49,292 nucleotides of DNA from Terrimicrobiaceae bacterium (GCA_021463905.1 JAJTZA010000068.1:1-49292), one strand, 5' to 3'. Positions 18,437 to 28,673 are shown, counted from the stretch's first letter. Translations and numbers: made by a program. The notes: a model not told the origin generated them from the letters alone.

Positions 18437-20968
18437 ATGCTTGTGCATGGGAAGATGTCCATATTTGCGGGGTTGCGATCCGTTTTGAGGTATTGGGTTG
18501 CGCTGGGGTGGGTGGGGTGCCTTGGTGCGGCGGATCCGGCGCAGGAGGCTTCGGGTGAAGTGTTGGCGCAGGTATTTTGCCGGGGGGAGACACTCCCCCT
18601 GGTGATTGAGGCGTCGCCGGGTGCCGGGCCTGCGGCCGAGGTCCTTCGGAAGCGGCTCGAGGCTTCGTTGGGTCAGCGGGTTCTGGAGGATCGGGGGCGC
18701 GGCGGGCGGGAAAGAGAAAGGGAAAGGGAAGACGGGAAGGTTTTTCGCATTCATGTGGGGCAGACACCCTACGTCGAGACTCTGGGGCTGGACTTTGCCA
18801 CCCTGCACCCTTTCGGCTACTTCATCAGACTGGTGGACGGCGAGAATCTCGTTCTTACCGGGTCTGGAAAATCGCCGACGGCTGACGAATACGCTGTCTA
18901 TGATTTTTTGAAGCGATTTATGGGCTACCGGTATTTTGCTCCGGGAGAGTGGGGGGAAGTCACGCCCCGGCATGCGCGTATCGAGCTGCCCGACACGCTG
19001 GATGACCGGGAAGAGCCTTCGATTTTGTCGTACACCAATGCGGGATTCGCGGGCGGCAACGGGGGATTTTCCCGAAGCTGGCGGACGACGCTCTACGCGA
19101 CGCACGCGCTCGGACGCATCGTTCCGGTCGCGAAGTTTGGTAAGACCCATCCTGAGTATTATCCGATGTATGACGGTCAACGCTTCATTCCCGGCGAGAA
19201 ATTGGGTGGCACCTGGCAGCCCTGCGTGAGCAATCCCGACCTGCCCGGATTGGCCATCCAGTGGGCGAAGACCTACTTCAAGGAAAATCCGACCGCTCTG
19301 GGGTTCCCGCTGGGCGTCAACGATGGGGGGGGAGACTGCCGCTGTCCGGAGTGTCTGAAAGCCAAGGCCGCTTACGGCAATCAGTACATTCCATTTTACA
19401 ATGAGACCGCGCGTCTGGCCAAAGCGGCCTTCCCGGGGAAGTACGTCGGCTTTATCGCCTATGGCGGTGCCCGGCCCGCTCCCAGAAATATCACGCTCGA
19501 AGACAACCTGCTCGTGGAAGTGACCGGAGGGATGGCGGAAGATATGCGGCAATTCCGGGAATGGCGCGCGGCGGGCATCAAGCATTTTGGGTTATACGAC
19601 TATTTCTACGGCGGCGGGTACGTCGTGCCACGCCACTACCCCCGCCTCATGGCCCAGGCGTGGCGCACAGTCGCCAAGGAGTTTGGCCTGCTCAGCCTCT
19701 GGGGCGAGTCCTTCATCAAGTCCTGGATTTTTGACGGCCCCCGCCAGTATGTCCTCAACGAGCTGGCCTGGAATCTGGATGCCCCGGTCGAGAGCCTCCT
19801 CACAGACTATTTTGACAATTTCTACGGCCCGGCCTCCACGCCGATGCGGGCCGTCTTTGACCGACTGGAAGACATCTACACGCGAAAACGCGAAGCTCTT
19901 TACCCCATTGCCGATTGGAAGGACTGGCATCAGTTTGCGGAGTTTACCACCGACGATCTGACGGTCATCCGTGCGCATTTGGACAAGGCCCGGGTGCTCG
20001 CGAAGGACGATGCGGCCTGCGCCCGGCGAGTTGGGCAATTCGTAAAATTGTGGGGGCTTTCCGAGCTTTTCGTGCGGTCATTTTTGGCCACCCAGGAAAT
20101 GACGAATTTATCGGCGGGCGACCCGCGCTGGCATGAAATTGCGGACAGCGGGTATGCGCTGTTTCAGCAGATCGAGGATTTTTCCTTGTCCGCCGAAGAG
20201 GAGAAAAGTCTCTTGGTCAACAGCAGTCTCGCGCAATACAAGGGACATGAGAGACTCAAAATGCGCAGTACCATGGATTCGGCCATAGACGAATTTTTGG
20301 GGAGAACCCGCGCCAAATTGGGCGGGCGGATGGACGCATTTTTAGAGGGGGCGCGGGTTCTGGCTCCGCAGACGCGCCTGATCGTGGAGAGCCATCAGCG
20401 TGAAGCCCATCAGGAACCGGGAACGCGCCAGGATGTCTTTGCGCTCCCGCCCTCCGAGCCTGCGCGGGCGCGCTCCTCCGACTGGGAAAGCCTCTCCGAG
20501 ACCATGCCCGGCTGGAGTACATGGCACTTTCCCAATTCCAAGACGGTGTTTGAAATAAGTGACCGGGATAGCCCCGGGGGCAGGCCGTCCATGATCATTC
20601 GGCAAAATGATATTCGGGGATCTTTTTTGCGCGCGTGGTCGGTGCAGCCCGGAGAGGTTTATCGCATCCGGCTGAGGGTCAGGCAGGACGTTGGAGAAAA
20701 GCCGGGAAGCCTGCACATCCGGTGGAAGGATCAGCGCGGCCAGTGGCTTCCTTCCGAAGACCAAGGTTCGCAATCGCCGGTGTCTCAGCAATTTCCGGAG
20801 CCGACGGGCCAGTGGCAGGCGATAACCAGGCTGTTCGCGATTCCCGATGGGGCGGATGCGATGATCATTCTCCTCTCGGCACCCGTTCAGGATGACACAC
20901 GCGCCACTGCGTTTCATGATGTGGCACTCTACAAAATCCACGATGCCCAACCCTCCGCCCACCCATGA
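18437..20968 (+). CDS. DUF4838-domain secreted protein (glycoside-hydrolase-like)
   Basis: HVGQTPYVETLGLD...GYFIRLVDGENLVLTGSGKSPTADEYAVYDFLKRFMGYRYFAPGEWGEVTP...LGVNDGGGDCRCPECLKAKA...NIYFPLAY-like regions. Confidence 0.8.
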   Translation: MLVHGKMSIFAGLRSVLRYWVALGWVGCLGAADPAQEASGEVLAQVFCRGETLPLVIEASPGAGPAAEVLRKRLEASLGQRVLEDRGRGGREREREREDGKVFRIHVGQTPYVETLGLDFATLHPFGYFIRLVDGENLVLTGSGKSPTADEYAVYDFLKRFMGYRYFAPGEWGEVTPRHARIELPDTLDDREEPSILSYTNAGFAGGNGGFSRSWRTTLYATHALGRIVPVAKFGKTHPEYYPMYDGQRFIPGEKLGGTWQPCVSNPDLPGLAIQWAKTYFKENPTALGFPLGVNDGGGDCRCPECLKAKAAYGNQYIPFYNETARLAKAAFPGKYVGFIAYGGARPAPRNITLEDNLLVEVTGGMAEDMRQFREWRAAGIKHFGLYDYFYGGGYVVPRHYPRLMAQAWRTVAKEFGLLSLWGESFIKSWIFDGPRQYVLNELAWNLDAPVESLLTDYFDNFYGPASTPMRAVFDRLEDIYTRKREALYPIADWKDWHQFAEFTTDDLTVIRAHLDKARVLAKDDAACARRVGQFVKLWGLSELFVRSFLATQEMTNLSAGDPRWHEIADSGYALFQQIEDFSLSAEEEKSLLVNSSLAQYKGHERLKMRSTMDSAIDEFLGRTRAKLGGRMDAFLEGARVLAPQTRLIVESHQREAHQEPGTRQDVFALPPSEPARARSSDWESLSETMPGWSTWHFPNSKTVFEISDRDSPGGRPSMIIRQNDIRGSFLRAWSVQPGEVYRIRLRVRQDVGEKPGSLHIRWKDQRGQWLPSEDQGSQSPVSQQFPEPTGQWQAITRLFAIPDGADAMIILLSAPVQDDTRATAFHDVALYKIHDAQPSAHP

Positions 20969-23181
20969 GCCGGATCGGGATGCTATGCGCCTCGCTGCTC
21001 TTTTGTGAAATGACCCTTGCCACCCCGCCACCCGCCACCCCACTGTCGCCCCACACGCCTGCGGGTTTTGCCGTGGATACCCAATTCCCCGGCGACCCTC
21101 AGGCGAACGCATCGGCGGAAAACGCCCGCAGGCTCCTCGGCCTCATGGGGCTGCGCGAATCGCCCGATGCGGGATGGCATATCCGTCTTCTAAAAAACAC
21201 CTCCCTTCCATGCGGCGAGTATCACCTGCAAGGCAGCGCGGAGGGCGTCCGCATCGAAGCCTCCGACGCAGAGGGTGTCCGACGCGGAGTGTCCGCGTTC
21301 CTCCACGAGCTGGGCGTGCGCTGGTTTGATCCCGCAAGCGAGCCGCTGCTGCCCGCCATCCCGGCTCCCCTCCCCGACTTTCAACACCAAAGCGGGCCGT
21401 CGTTTCCCTACCGCGGGCTGCACATCTGCGGAGCGCCGGATCACTACGACCCCCGCCTCGCCGACTGGATGAGCTTTCAGGGAATGAACCGCAAGCTGAC
21501 CCATATCCCCGAACTCGAGCGTGTCGGCGGCGCACTGAAACGCCAGGGTCTCTCACCGGACACCACGGTCCACAGCTATTCCCTCTGGATCCCGGACGAA
21601 ATATACTTTGCCAGCCATCCGGAATTTTTCGCGTTGGTGGGCGGCAGGCGCATCCCGCACCGCGAGGGCGGCCAACTCTGTCTGGCCAACCGCGCCATGC
21701 GCGCGGCCTTCCTTCGCGAAGCGCGGAGCTACCTGGACGCCCATCCGGAAGTTTCCGTGATAGGCATCTGCCCCGACGATGGGTACGGATGGTGCGAGTG
21801 CCCGGCCTGCGCCGCGCTGGATACTGCCGAAGACCGCGCGGCAGGCAAGGTCAATGCCCGTGTCGCGGATTTTGTCGAGGAGCTTTGTCGGGGGCTGCAG
21901 GAGAGCCACCCGCAGACGCTTGTCGGCCATTATTCCTACAGCATCTTCAGCGACTTCTCTCATCATCTGAAATCGCCACCCCCAAACCTGCTGGTCAGTT
22001 GCACCACCGCGCGCTGCTACAAGCACGGGATTGATGCGGCGGAATGCCCTGTCAATCGCGACATCTTCCAGCGGCTGCGCACGTTGCGCGACAGGGTTCG
22101 CCACGTCTATGTGTATGACTATATGTTCTACCGATGGGAGGGGTTGCCGCATCCGCAATGGCGCGTCATCGGGCGGGATGTCGCCGCCTACGCGAAATTG
22201 GGCCTGGATGGCTACATGACGGAAGCGCCCCCCGCAAACGCGAAGGATTATGCCGCCGCTCATCTCTCGCTGTACACGCTGGCGCGCCTGCTGACCGACC
22301 GTCAAACCGATGTGGGGGCGCTGCTCGATGATTATTGTGCCAGGCGCTTTGAGAAGGCCGCCGTGCCGATGCGCTCGTATCTGACCCTGTGGGAGGATGC
22401 CCTGGCCGGAATGGAGGGCTGTCTGACTCATGGCGGAGACGACCTCGAGCGTCTCATTCAGCCGGAGTTTTCCGCGAAGGCTTCGATTCTCCTCGATCAG
22501 GCCATGCGCTCGGCCACCGGAGCGGCTGCTGAAGCGGTGCGCGACGAACAAAAACTCTTCCAACGATGGATGCAGATTTTAGAAGCGCGCCGCGTGGCGG
22601 CTCAAAAATTACCGGTCAGGATTGGAACGATGGAGGAGTTTCATCGCGATATTGAGCGGACGACAGCCAATGATGAGGGTCTTTCCTTTCTCGACCACAC
22701 CCTCAAAATCGCGCCTCAAGACCACTCGACCCGTGCGCGTCTCTACGCCGACCGGGACGCACTGGGTCTCGTCATCGAATGTGAGGAGCCCGAAATGCGC
22801 AAAATATCCGACAAGCCCGGAGATTCTCTCGGAGCGGTTTGCGGCAGCGAGCATGTCGAAATTTTTCTGCGCGACGGCCAGGACGAGCGCGTCTGCTATC
22901 ATTTCCTGGTCAGCATCTCCGGAGGACAGGCCGCATCCGAGTGTCATGGTTCGCGGTGGAACTGGGCGTGGGAATCCGGCACCTCGACGGAAGTTCGCCG
23001 TTCCGAGGGCTTCTGGAAGGTGGGCATGAAAATCCCTCTTTCTAAAATCCGGGCCGATCGGAAGTTGGCGTTTTCTCTCATCAGGAACCGCTTTGTTCAC
23101 GATTGGCAAAAATCGGGGGTTCCCGAGGGCGGCGTCTTCTTCAACACCAGCCGCTATCTGGAAACGAACCTGCCGGAATAA
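20965..23181 (+). CDS. DUF4838-domain secreted protein with C-terminal CBM9-like region
   Basis: ASDAEGVRRGVSAFLHELGVRWFDP...ICPDDGYGWCECPACAALD...; C-terminal LYADRDALGLVIECEEPE...HVEIFLRDGQ...MKIPLSKI. ATGA overlap with upstream gene. Confidence 0.8.
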   Translation: MSRIGMLCASLLFCEMTLATPPPATPLSPHTPAGFAVDTQFPGDPQANASAENARRLLGLMGLRESPDAGWHIRLLKNTSLPCGEYHLQGSAEGVRIEASDAEGVRRGVSAFLHELGVRWFDPASEPLLPAIPAPLPDFQHQSGPSFPYRGLHICGAPDHYDPRLADWMSFQGMNRKLTHIPELERVGGALKRQGLSPDTTVHSYSLWIPDEIYFASHPEFFALVGGRRIPHREGGQLCLANRAMRAAFLREARSYLDAHPEVSVIGICPDDGYGWCECPACAALDTAEDRAAGKVNARVADFVEELCRGLQESHPQTLVGHYSYSIFSDFSHHLKSPPPNLLVSCTTARCYKHGIDAAECPVNRDIFQRLRTLRDRVRHVYVYDYMFYRWEGLPHPQWRVIGRDVAAYAKLGLDGYMTEAPPANAKDYAAAHLSLYTLARLLTDRQTDVGALLDDYCARRFEKAAVPMRSYLTLWEDALAGMEGCLTHGGDDLERLIQPEFSAKASILLDQAMRSATGAAAEAVRDEQKLFQRWMQILEARRVAAQKLPVRIGTMEEFHRDIERTTANDEGLSFLDHTLKIAPQDHSTRARLYADRDALGLVIECEEPEMRKISDKPGDSLGAVCGSEHVEIFLRDGQDERVCYHFLVSISGGQAASECHGSRWNWAWESGTSTEVRRSEGFWKVGMKIPLSKIRADRKLAFSLIRNRFVHDWQKSGVPEGGVFFNTSRYLETNLPE

Positions 23182-23325
23182 CCGGCTCCCTCCAATAACC
23201 ACACCTCGCCATCCCACATCACCCTGAATCCTCAAGATGCTGTTGACGCTTTATGCGAAGCTGGTGATGAAATCTTGTGGTGCTTCGGGAATAAATCAAG
23301 TTATACGCCTAGGATTGGTCGCACC

Positions 23326-25221
23326 CTACCACGCCAAATCTTCCAGCTTCACGATTTCTGCTCCGTTTCTGCTGGCGAGGATTTCACCGGTTTCCAGCCG
23401 TTCGAAGAAGCGCAGGGCATCCGTGTCATCCACCGTATGCGTCGTGTTGGCATCAAGTTCCAGCAGCAGGATTTTGCTATTTTCCTCCCCAGTGGGAATA
23501 GCCATGAGGAAGCGGTTTTCATCCAGAAAAATGCCGGAGGATGGCGCGGCTTCCGTCCAGTCGCGGAGCGTGAGCGTTCTTTCGTCCACATCGAAGAGAA
23601 AATATTTTTCCACCCCGAAACCGATCAGTTTCCCCGCAGGGGAAATCGCCAGCGCCCGCAGGGTTTTGCCCGGCCACGGCACGACGGAGTGAACGGTTTT
23701 TCGCTCCGCCACGCTCCAGACAAAAATCACGGCATCCTCCGCCTCGGGCAGACAACTTCCCTGATCTCCGTAAATCTCCGTCGTGCCGGCAAAAAGGCCG
23801 CCGTGTTTGAAAAAGGCGCACGGATTTTGCGCCGGGACAAAATCACGATAAACCTCGCACGTCCCATCCGAGGGATTGATGACGCTGATCGCGCCGCCGA
23901 GTTCTCCGTAGTCGGCGCGGCTTACGGTGTAGAGCAGCCGTCCTTCATTATACAGCCCCATCGGACGGTTCTGCGCGTGGGCGATCCTGCAGAGCTGCCG
24001 GGGATTCCGCCCGAAAACAAACGGCTCGTCCGGCAGCCAGGCGAGGATTTCCGCACCGCCATACACGCCCAGATAGACCGTGCCGTCGAGGAATGTGGCA
24101 CAGGTGATTTGTCCGGCATGAGTCGTCACCTTGTTCAGCGAGGAATGGGTCACGCCCGTGTCGAGGTTGACGGAAAAAATCTGACTGTTGATGAAATGCG
24201 AACCCACAGCGAGATGGCGTTCCGGAATTTTCAGCAGGGAATGAATGTTCATGCCGGTGTCCGTCAGATTGTCAAGTTGCGCGGTGGCCAGCGGGCCGTT
24301 GGCCCAGGAGAATTTCGCGACCAGCCCGTTGTCGCCAAGGCAGACGAAAGTGTCCAGTGCGACTTTATGAATGCCGCCGGTCGCGCGGTTGCCGGAGTGG
24401 AGTCCGGTTGCGATCCTGCGCAACCCGTCGCGCGACACTTCATAAACATCACCATGCTCGTAGCCGGAGGCAAGCAGACGGCCATCCTGAAAGGTCAGCC
24501 ATGAGAGAAAATCCGGCATGTCGCTTGCGTGGTCCGCCTCCCAGTCTCCTTCGACAAAGTTGAAAACGCGGATGGCGTTTGCCGCGCTGTAAATGACGCG
24601 TTCGTCGTCGAGTAGGCAGAGCGAACGGATTTTGCTGCGGTTTTCCATTTCGCGGCGAAATTCAATCTGCCCCGTCGTGGGCTGGTAGAGGAGGATTTCC
24701 GAATGCGCACCATAAAGCATCACCAGAATGCGTCCGTCGGGCAGTTCCAAAAATTCGTTCGCGTAAACTCCGAACGGCTCACCCGGCAGCGGCGCGATGA
24801 GGCGGCATTTCCCGCTAGCGATGTCGTATTCCGCAAATTCTCCGGTGGGATAATACCCCACGTAAATCCGCCCCGCTTTGCTGCCATATCCGCCCCACGC
24901 CAGCCGGTATTTTTTTCCGCCGAACGGCTCGGCCACCAGCGCGAACTCTTTGGTGCCGGGATCGAAACGATAAATCCTGCCGTAGAAAAATCCATTGTAC
25001 AAGCACCCGTCCGCTCCGAGTGAAAATCCATACGGCCCCTGTTGTCCATCCGGCACGGGGAAAAATTCGGACTGCATCGTGTCCACATTCAGCAGAAACA
25101 ACCGCGTGTCGTGGTCGGAAACATTCATCGCTGCGAGACAGCGCTGTTTCTCAAGAAAATGGGTGGCGTTGAGAATGATGGGTAGACGGCACTGCGGACG
25201 GGCGATGGGTGTGATCGTCAT
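23326..25221 (-). CDS. Beta-propeller-type protein (copy 2 of paralogous pair)
   Basis: MTITPIARPQCRLPIILNATHFL...; aligns end to end with the 10734..12644 product by eye. Confidence 0.7.
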   Translation of the reverse strand: MTITPIARPQCRLPIILNATHFLEKQRCLAAMNVSDHDTRLFLLNVDTMQSEFFPVPDGQQGPYGFSLGADGCLYNGFFYGRIYRFDPGTKEFALVAEPFGGKKYRLAWGGYGSKAGRIYVGYYPTGEFAEYDIASGKCRLIAPLPGEPFGVYANEFLELPDGRILVMLYGAHSEILLYQPTTGQIEFRREMENRSKIRSLCLLDDERVIYSAANAIRVFNFVEGDWEADHASDMPDFLSWLTFQDGRLLASGYEHGDVYEVSRDGLRRIATGLHSGNRATGGIHKVALDTFVCLGDNGLVAKFSWANGPLATAQLDNLTDTGMNIHSLLKIPERHLAVGSHFINSQIFSVNLDTGVTHSSLNKVTTHAGQITCATFLDGTVYLGVYGGAEILAWLPDEPFVFGRNPRQLCRIAHAQNRPMGLYNEGRLLYTVSRADYGELGGAISVINPSDGTCEVYRDFVPAQNPCAFFKHGGLFAGTTEIYGDQGSCLPEAEDAVIFVWSVAERKTVHSVVPWPGKTLRALAISPAGKLIGFGVEKYFLFDVDERTLTLRDWTEAAPSSGIFLDENRFLMAIPTGEENSKILLLELDANTTHTVDDTDALRFFERLETGEILASRNGAEIVKLEDLAW

Positions 25222-25237
25222 GGGAAATCAGGATCAG

Positions 25238-28003
25238 TCAGTCCACAAACGCCGCCCCCTCGGAGCGCAGGAAATACGTGAATCGCCGCAGGGCCTTCGC
25301 GGTTTGTTCCTCATCAGTCCCGCCGATCCAGATGGTGGTTTGGTCGCTGGGGGAATCCACCGAATCCCTGATCCATGAATAATTTTCAGGGTGTTTTTTC
25401 ATCCCGTTCGGTTTTCCGATGACGATGCGGACTTTTCCTTCCCCTCCCACGGGCAGCTCTTGCCCGGCCGCGTTTTTGATGGCGGATTGCAGGACGGAAA
25501 CATCCCCCGTGGCCTCGATGCTTGCGACGGGTTGGCCGTCCACGATGAGCGGGATGTTGTGCCAGAACAGACTCGGCTGAATGCCCGTCTGTCTGGCCAG
25601 TCCGCGCAATTCGTCGAGGATGGCCAGCACTTCGTTTTTGGCGGCGGCATATTCCTCGCGGGTGGCGTTGATCAATTCGCTTTTGATCTGGTGGTATTGG
25701 CGGAGTTTCCAGCGCAGCAGGCTTCCCTCGTCTTTGCCGACGATTCTTTCCGCCCTTTGCCGCAGCGCCGCGGGCACGTGGTCGCCCAGTTTGTGCAAAT
25801 ACCAGTTCATCACCGCCGCGAGGTTCGCCTCCTCCATGCTCTCGCGGATTCCCTCGATGAAGGGGCTGTCCACCAGCGGCGCGTCGAGGTCGTCCATGTG
25901 GAGATAACCGACAAACCTCTCGCCGCCGATGCCGCGGTCGGCACGGGAGTCGGCATAATAAATCCAACCCTTGAAATACGGATTCGGCGAACAATAGTCC
26001 GCGCCGCGAGCCCACGTCTCCCAGCCGATCATACGCGATGCGCTGGCGTTTTTGCGCACTTCCGTGCCGCGTCCTTCGCCCGCTCCGTAGGTGCCGACCA
26101 GTTCGCCTTCCGGCAGCTGGATTTTGCCTTCGTGCACCCAATCCATGAAGGTGCCGAGGTGCAGTCGGTTCAGCGTCCACGCGCCGACGGTGCGGCTGAG
26201 TTCCTCGGTAAACTTGAAATCCGCGACGGCCGGCGTGGTGAAGCTCGAAATGGATTTCCAGCCCGCTTCGGCAAGATCTTCGCTCCACGGGAGGAAGCGT
26301 TCCTTCAATTCCGTCACGCTCATTTCGTCGCCCATCGAGACATAGGCGTTGCGGATGCCCATGTCTTTCAGGTAACGGTTGAACTCCCGCAGATACCATT
26401 GCCGGATGGCCTTTTCCTGCGCCTCATCCGCGTTCATGCGTTTGGCCAGCCCCCGGATGGATTCCGTCAGGTTCTGCGTGATGCGGAAATACGTCAGATT
26501 ATGCTCCAGCGCGGCGTTGATGTAGGCATCCATCGAGGAGAAATCAATCACCGGCGGATTTTCCGAGGCGATGGCTTCCAGGTTGTTTTTGAGAAATGCG
26601 GCATCCAGTTTTTTCCCATCCACGGTAAATGTCTCCGGGCGCAAAGTATTGATGAGCGACCATTCAAAGCCGTGGTCGCGCAGATTGCGCTTGAACCGCA
26701 GGGCGGGAGCGGCGTCGTTCACATCGCCATAGACATGGCCGAAAGGTTGCGCCGTGATGATGCGGCGTTTCGGTACGCGCACCGGATGCAGCGTGACATC
26801 CATCGCGACTTCGCCGACCGGTTCGCCCCCAACGGAAAATGCGATCTTCCCTGCGTGATGCCCTGACGGCAGGCCGTGCGAATCGAATTTAAGCCAGAAA
26901 ATGCGCGTCTCTCCCGCGCCGATGTTCACGGCCTCTTCGCCCTTCGGCTCCACGGCCTCCGGCGGCATGAGCCAGAAGGGGACTTCACGCGCGATCTCCG
27001 GATCTTTTGGCCACGGAATCGGATCCGGTTTATCTTGCACAAAGACAGTCAAAGCTCCGGTCGGCAGGCCCTCTACCTTCCAGGTGACGAAACCGCCTTT
27101 CCCGAGATCGGTGAGATTCAGTTGCAGCGCTTCGTATTCGTCGAGGGCGAGATTGAAGGACAGCGCGGTGATCAATTCACTTTCGGCAGGCAAGGGTGGC
27201 AGGAAGATCGCGCCTTTTTCCGTGCCGCGCTGCCATTCGCGGTTCCAGAGGAGGAAGCGCTTTTTTTTGGCCTTCCACTCCTCAGTTTGCGCGCGTTGCC
27301 AGTCGGTGTGCGTCAGCGGATTCGCTTCGGCGAGGATGTTGCGGATGAGGGCAAGATAGGAATCGGAGTCCTGCAAATGCGGGGATTTCGCCCCGCGCAG
27401 CCGGAACACTTCATGCCCAAGATAATAAACGCGCCCCTGACCGACAACCCTGCGCGCGACCAGGGCCTGATCGCCGGTACCACTGCCGATGAGCACCTGC
27501 ACATCGTCCGCCAGATTGCCCACGCCCTGCTCTCCCGCGATCCAGGAGGGACGCCCCGTGATGCCCAGGAGCACCGGATCCTGGGCAATCATGGCCTCTT
27601 CGGGCGCGAGGGACTTGATGCCCTGCTGTTTCATGCCCAGCCATTCGTAAAGCGCGTCTGCCGATCCGGCATCGGCCATGTGGCGCGGAGCCTGCTGAAT
27701 GAGAAGCAGGCGACCGCCCTGCTCCAGATATTTGCGGATGATGCGGTGTTCTTCTGCGGTATAAGGCCGCTCCTGCGAAGTGGAAATGACGATCAGCGCG
27801 TATTTTTCAAACTCCTCCGCCGGAAGAAACCTGCCCCGCGTCTCGAAGATCCAGTCTTCCCGATCGAGGATGTTGCGCGTGATGCTGGTAACTTCGTGTA
27901 TGCCGTAGCTGTCGCCAACAAGAGCGATGGGAAGGGCGTCCTTCGCGGAAGAAGTCAGGGCGCAGACGAGGCAGGAAATGGTGATGAGGAGGCGGATGTG
28001 CAT
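25238..28003 (-). CDS. Secreted ThuA-like/DUF4091-like protein (copy 2)
   Basis: MHIRLLITISCLVCALTSSAKDALPIALVGDSYGIHEVTSITRNILDREDW...; aligns end to end with the 12661..15441 product. Confidence 0.7.
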   Translation of the reverse strand: MHIRLLITISCLVCALTSSAKDALPIALVGDSYGIHEVTSITRNILDREDWIFETRGRFLPAEEFEKYALIVISTSQERPYTAEEHRIIRKYLEQGGRLLLIQQAPRHMADAGSADALYEWLGMKQQGIKSLAPEEAMIAQDPVLLGITGRPSWIAGEQGVGNLADDVQVLIGSGTGDQALVARRVVGQGRVYYLGHEVFRLRGAKSPHLQDSDSYLALIRNILAEANPLTHTDWQRAQTEEWKAKKKRFLLWNREWQRGTEKGAIFLPPLPAESELITALSFNLALDEYEALQLNLTDLGKGGFVTWKVEGLPTGALTVFVQDKPDPIPWPKDPEIAREVPFWLMPPEAVEPKGEEAVNIGAGETRIFWLKFDSHGLPSGHHAGKIAFSVGGEPVGEVAMDVTLHPVRVPKRRIITAQPFGHVYGDVNDAAPALRFKRNLRDHGFEWSLINTLRPETFTVDGKKLDAAFLKNNLEAIASENPPVIDFSSMDAYINAALEHNLTYFRITQNLTESIRGLAKRMNADEAQEKAIRQWYLREFNRYLKDMGIRNAYVSMGDEMSVTELKERFLPWSEDLAEAGWKSISSFTTPAVADFKFTEELSRTVGAWTLNRLHLGTFMDWVHEGKIQLPEGELVGTYGAGEGRGTEVRKNASASRMIGWETWARGADYCSPNPYFKGWIYYADSRADRGIGGERFVGYLHMDDLDAPLVDSPFIEGIRESMEEANLAAVMNWYLHKLGDHVPAALRQRAERIVGKDEGSLLRWKLRQYHQIKSELINATREEYAAAKNEVLAILDELRGLARQTGIQPSLFWHNIPLIVDGQPVASIEATGDVSVLQSAIKNAAGQELPVGGEGKVRIVIGKPNGMKKHPENYSWIRDSVDSPSDQTTIWIGGTDEEQTAKALRRFTYFLRSEGAAFVD

Positions 28004-28123
28004 AGTGGAGAGTTATGAGTTAAGTAAGAGTAAGCACGGAGACTGGAAACAGGTGCATGGGGATCGCGCCCGCGAAAGAGAGGGTGAGTATCTTGATGCG
28101 AGGAACAATGTGTGCTTTCATGG

Positions 28124-28141
28124 TGACCACATGATACCAGA
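28124..28141 (-). promoter_or_regulatory. Operator-like element S4
   Basis: Minus strand TCTGGTATCATGTGGTCA; 2 bp from the ATG (28121) of a 33-codon ORF, 120 bp upstream of 28003. Confidence 0.5.
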
Positions 28142-28304
28142 TAGGGAGCCGCTTCCAAGGAAACATTAGCGACGTCGGCGTCTTTTTTTTGGGGGGAGGT
28201 GTACCGTGCAAAATCGGGGGGCACGAGCGGGGCGCCCGTGCCCCCTGTGCGTCAAAAAACACACAGGATTTGACAAGGCGGAAATCTGGCTAAATTGGCC
28301 AACT

Positions 28305-28531
28305 ATGGAAACAACGATTCTGGCGGCGAAAAACCAGTTATCCCTGCTGCTGCGCAAGGCGGAGGCGGGGAGGAGGTTTTTATCCGTCGCGGCATCAGGG
28401 GGCCGTTGTTTTAGATAACATCCGTTGTCCCCGTGAAATCCCGCACCCTTGCCCCCGACCCTCGCTGGAAAAACCAGATCCGGTATGAGGATGCGGATAT
28501 TTGGGAATCCGAGTGGAAGGATGCGGAATGA
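28305..28531 (+). pseudogene. Frameshifted Phd/YefM-type antitoxin relic
   Basis: METTILAAKNQLSLLLRKAEAG then EEVFIRRGIRGPLF in a shifted frame; 3' end ...KSRTLAPDPRWKNQIRYEDADIWESEWKDAE* reads into the vapC relic with ATGA overlap. Confidence 0.65.
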
Positions 28532-28673
28532 TTTCGCATGTTCTGGACACCTGCGCGTTGCTTGATCTTGCGACCGGATGATTCTTGCCCTCGCCCTCTC
28601 CGCCAACGCGGCCATTTTCACAACAGACACGCGATTCCACGACTATCCGGCGCGTGTGATCCGCCACCGCTGA
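28528..28673 (+). pseudogene. Internally deleted VapC (PIN-domain) toxin relic
   Basis: MISHVLDTCALLDLATG* (PIN N-terminus) followed directly by ILALALSANAAIFTTDTRFHDYPARVIRHR* (PIN C-terminus); middle missing. Confidence 0.7.

Noticed and set aside
23275-24504. 409-aa plus-strand ORF (and 25391..26866, 26876..28018)
   Set aside because: Antisense shadows of the propeller and DUF4091-like genes.
28172-28192. gacgtcggcgtc followed by eight T as a rho-independent terminator
   Set aside because: Stem only about 4 bp and no plus-strand gene upstream.
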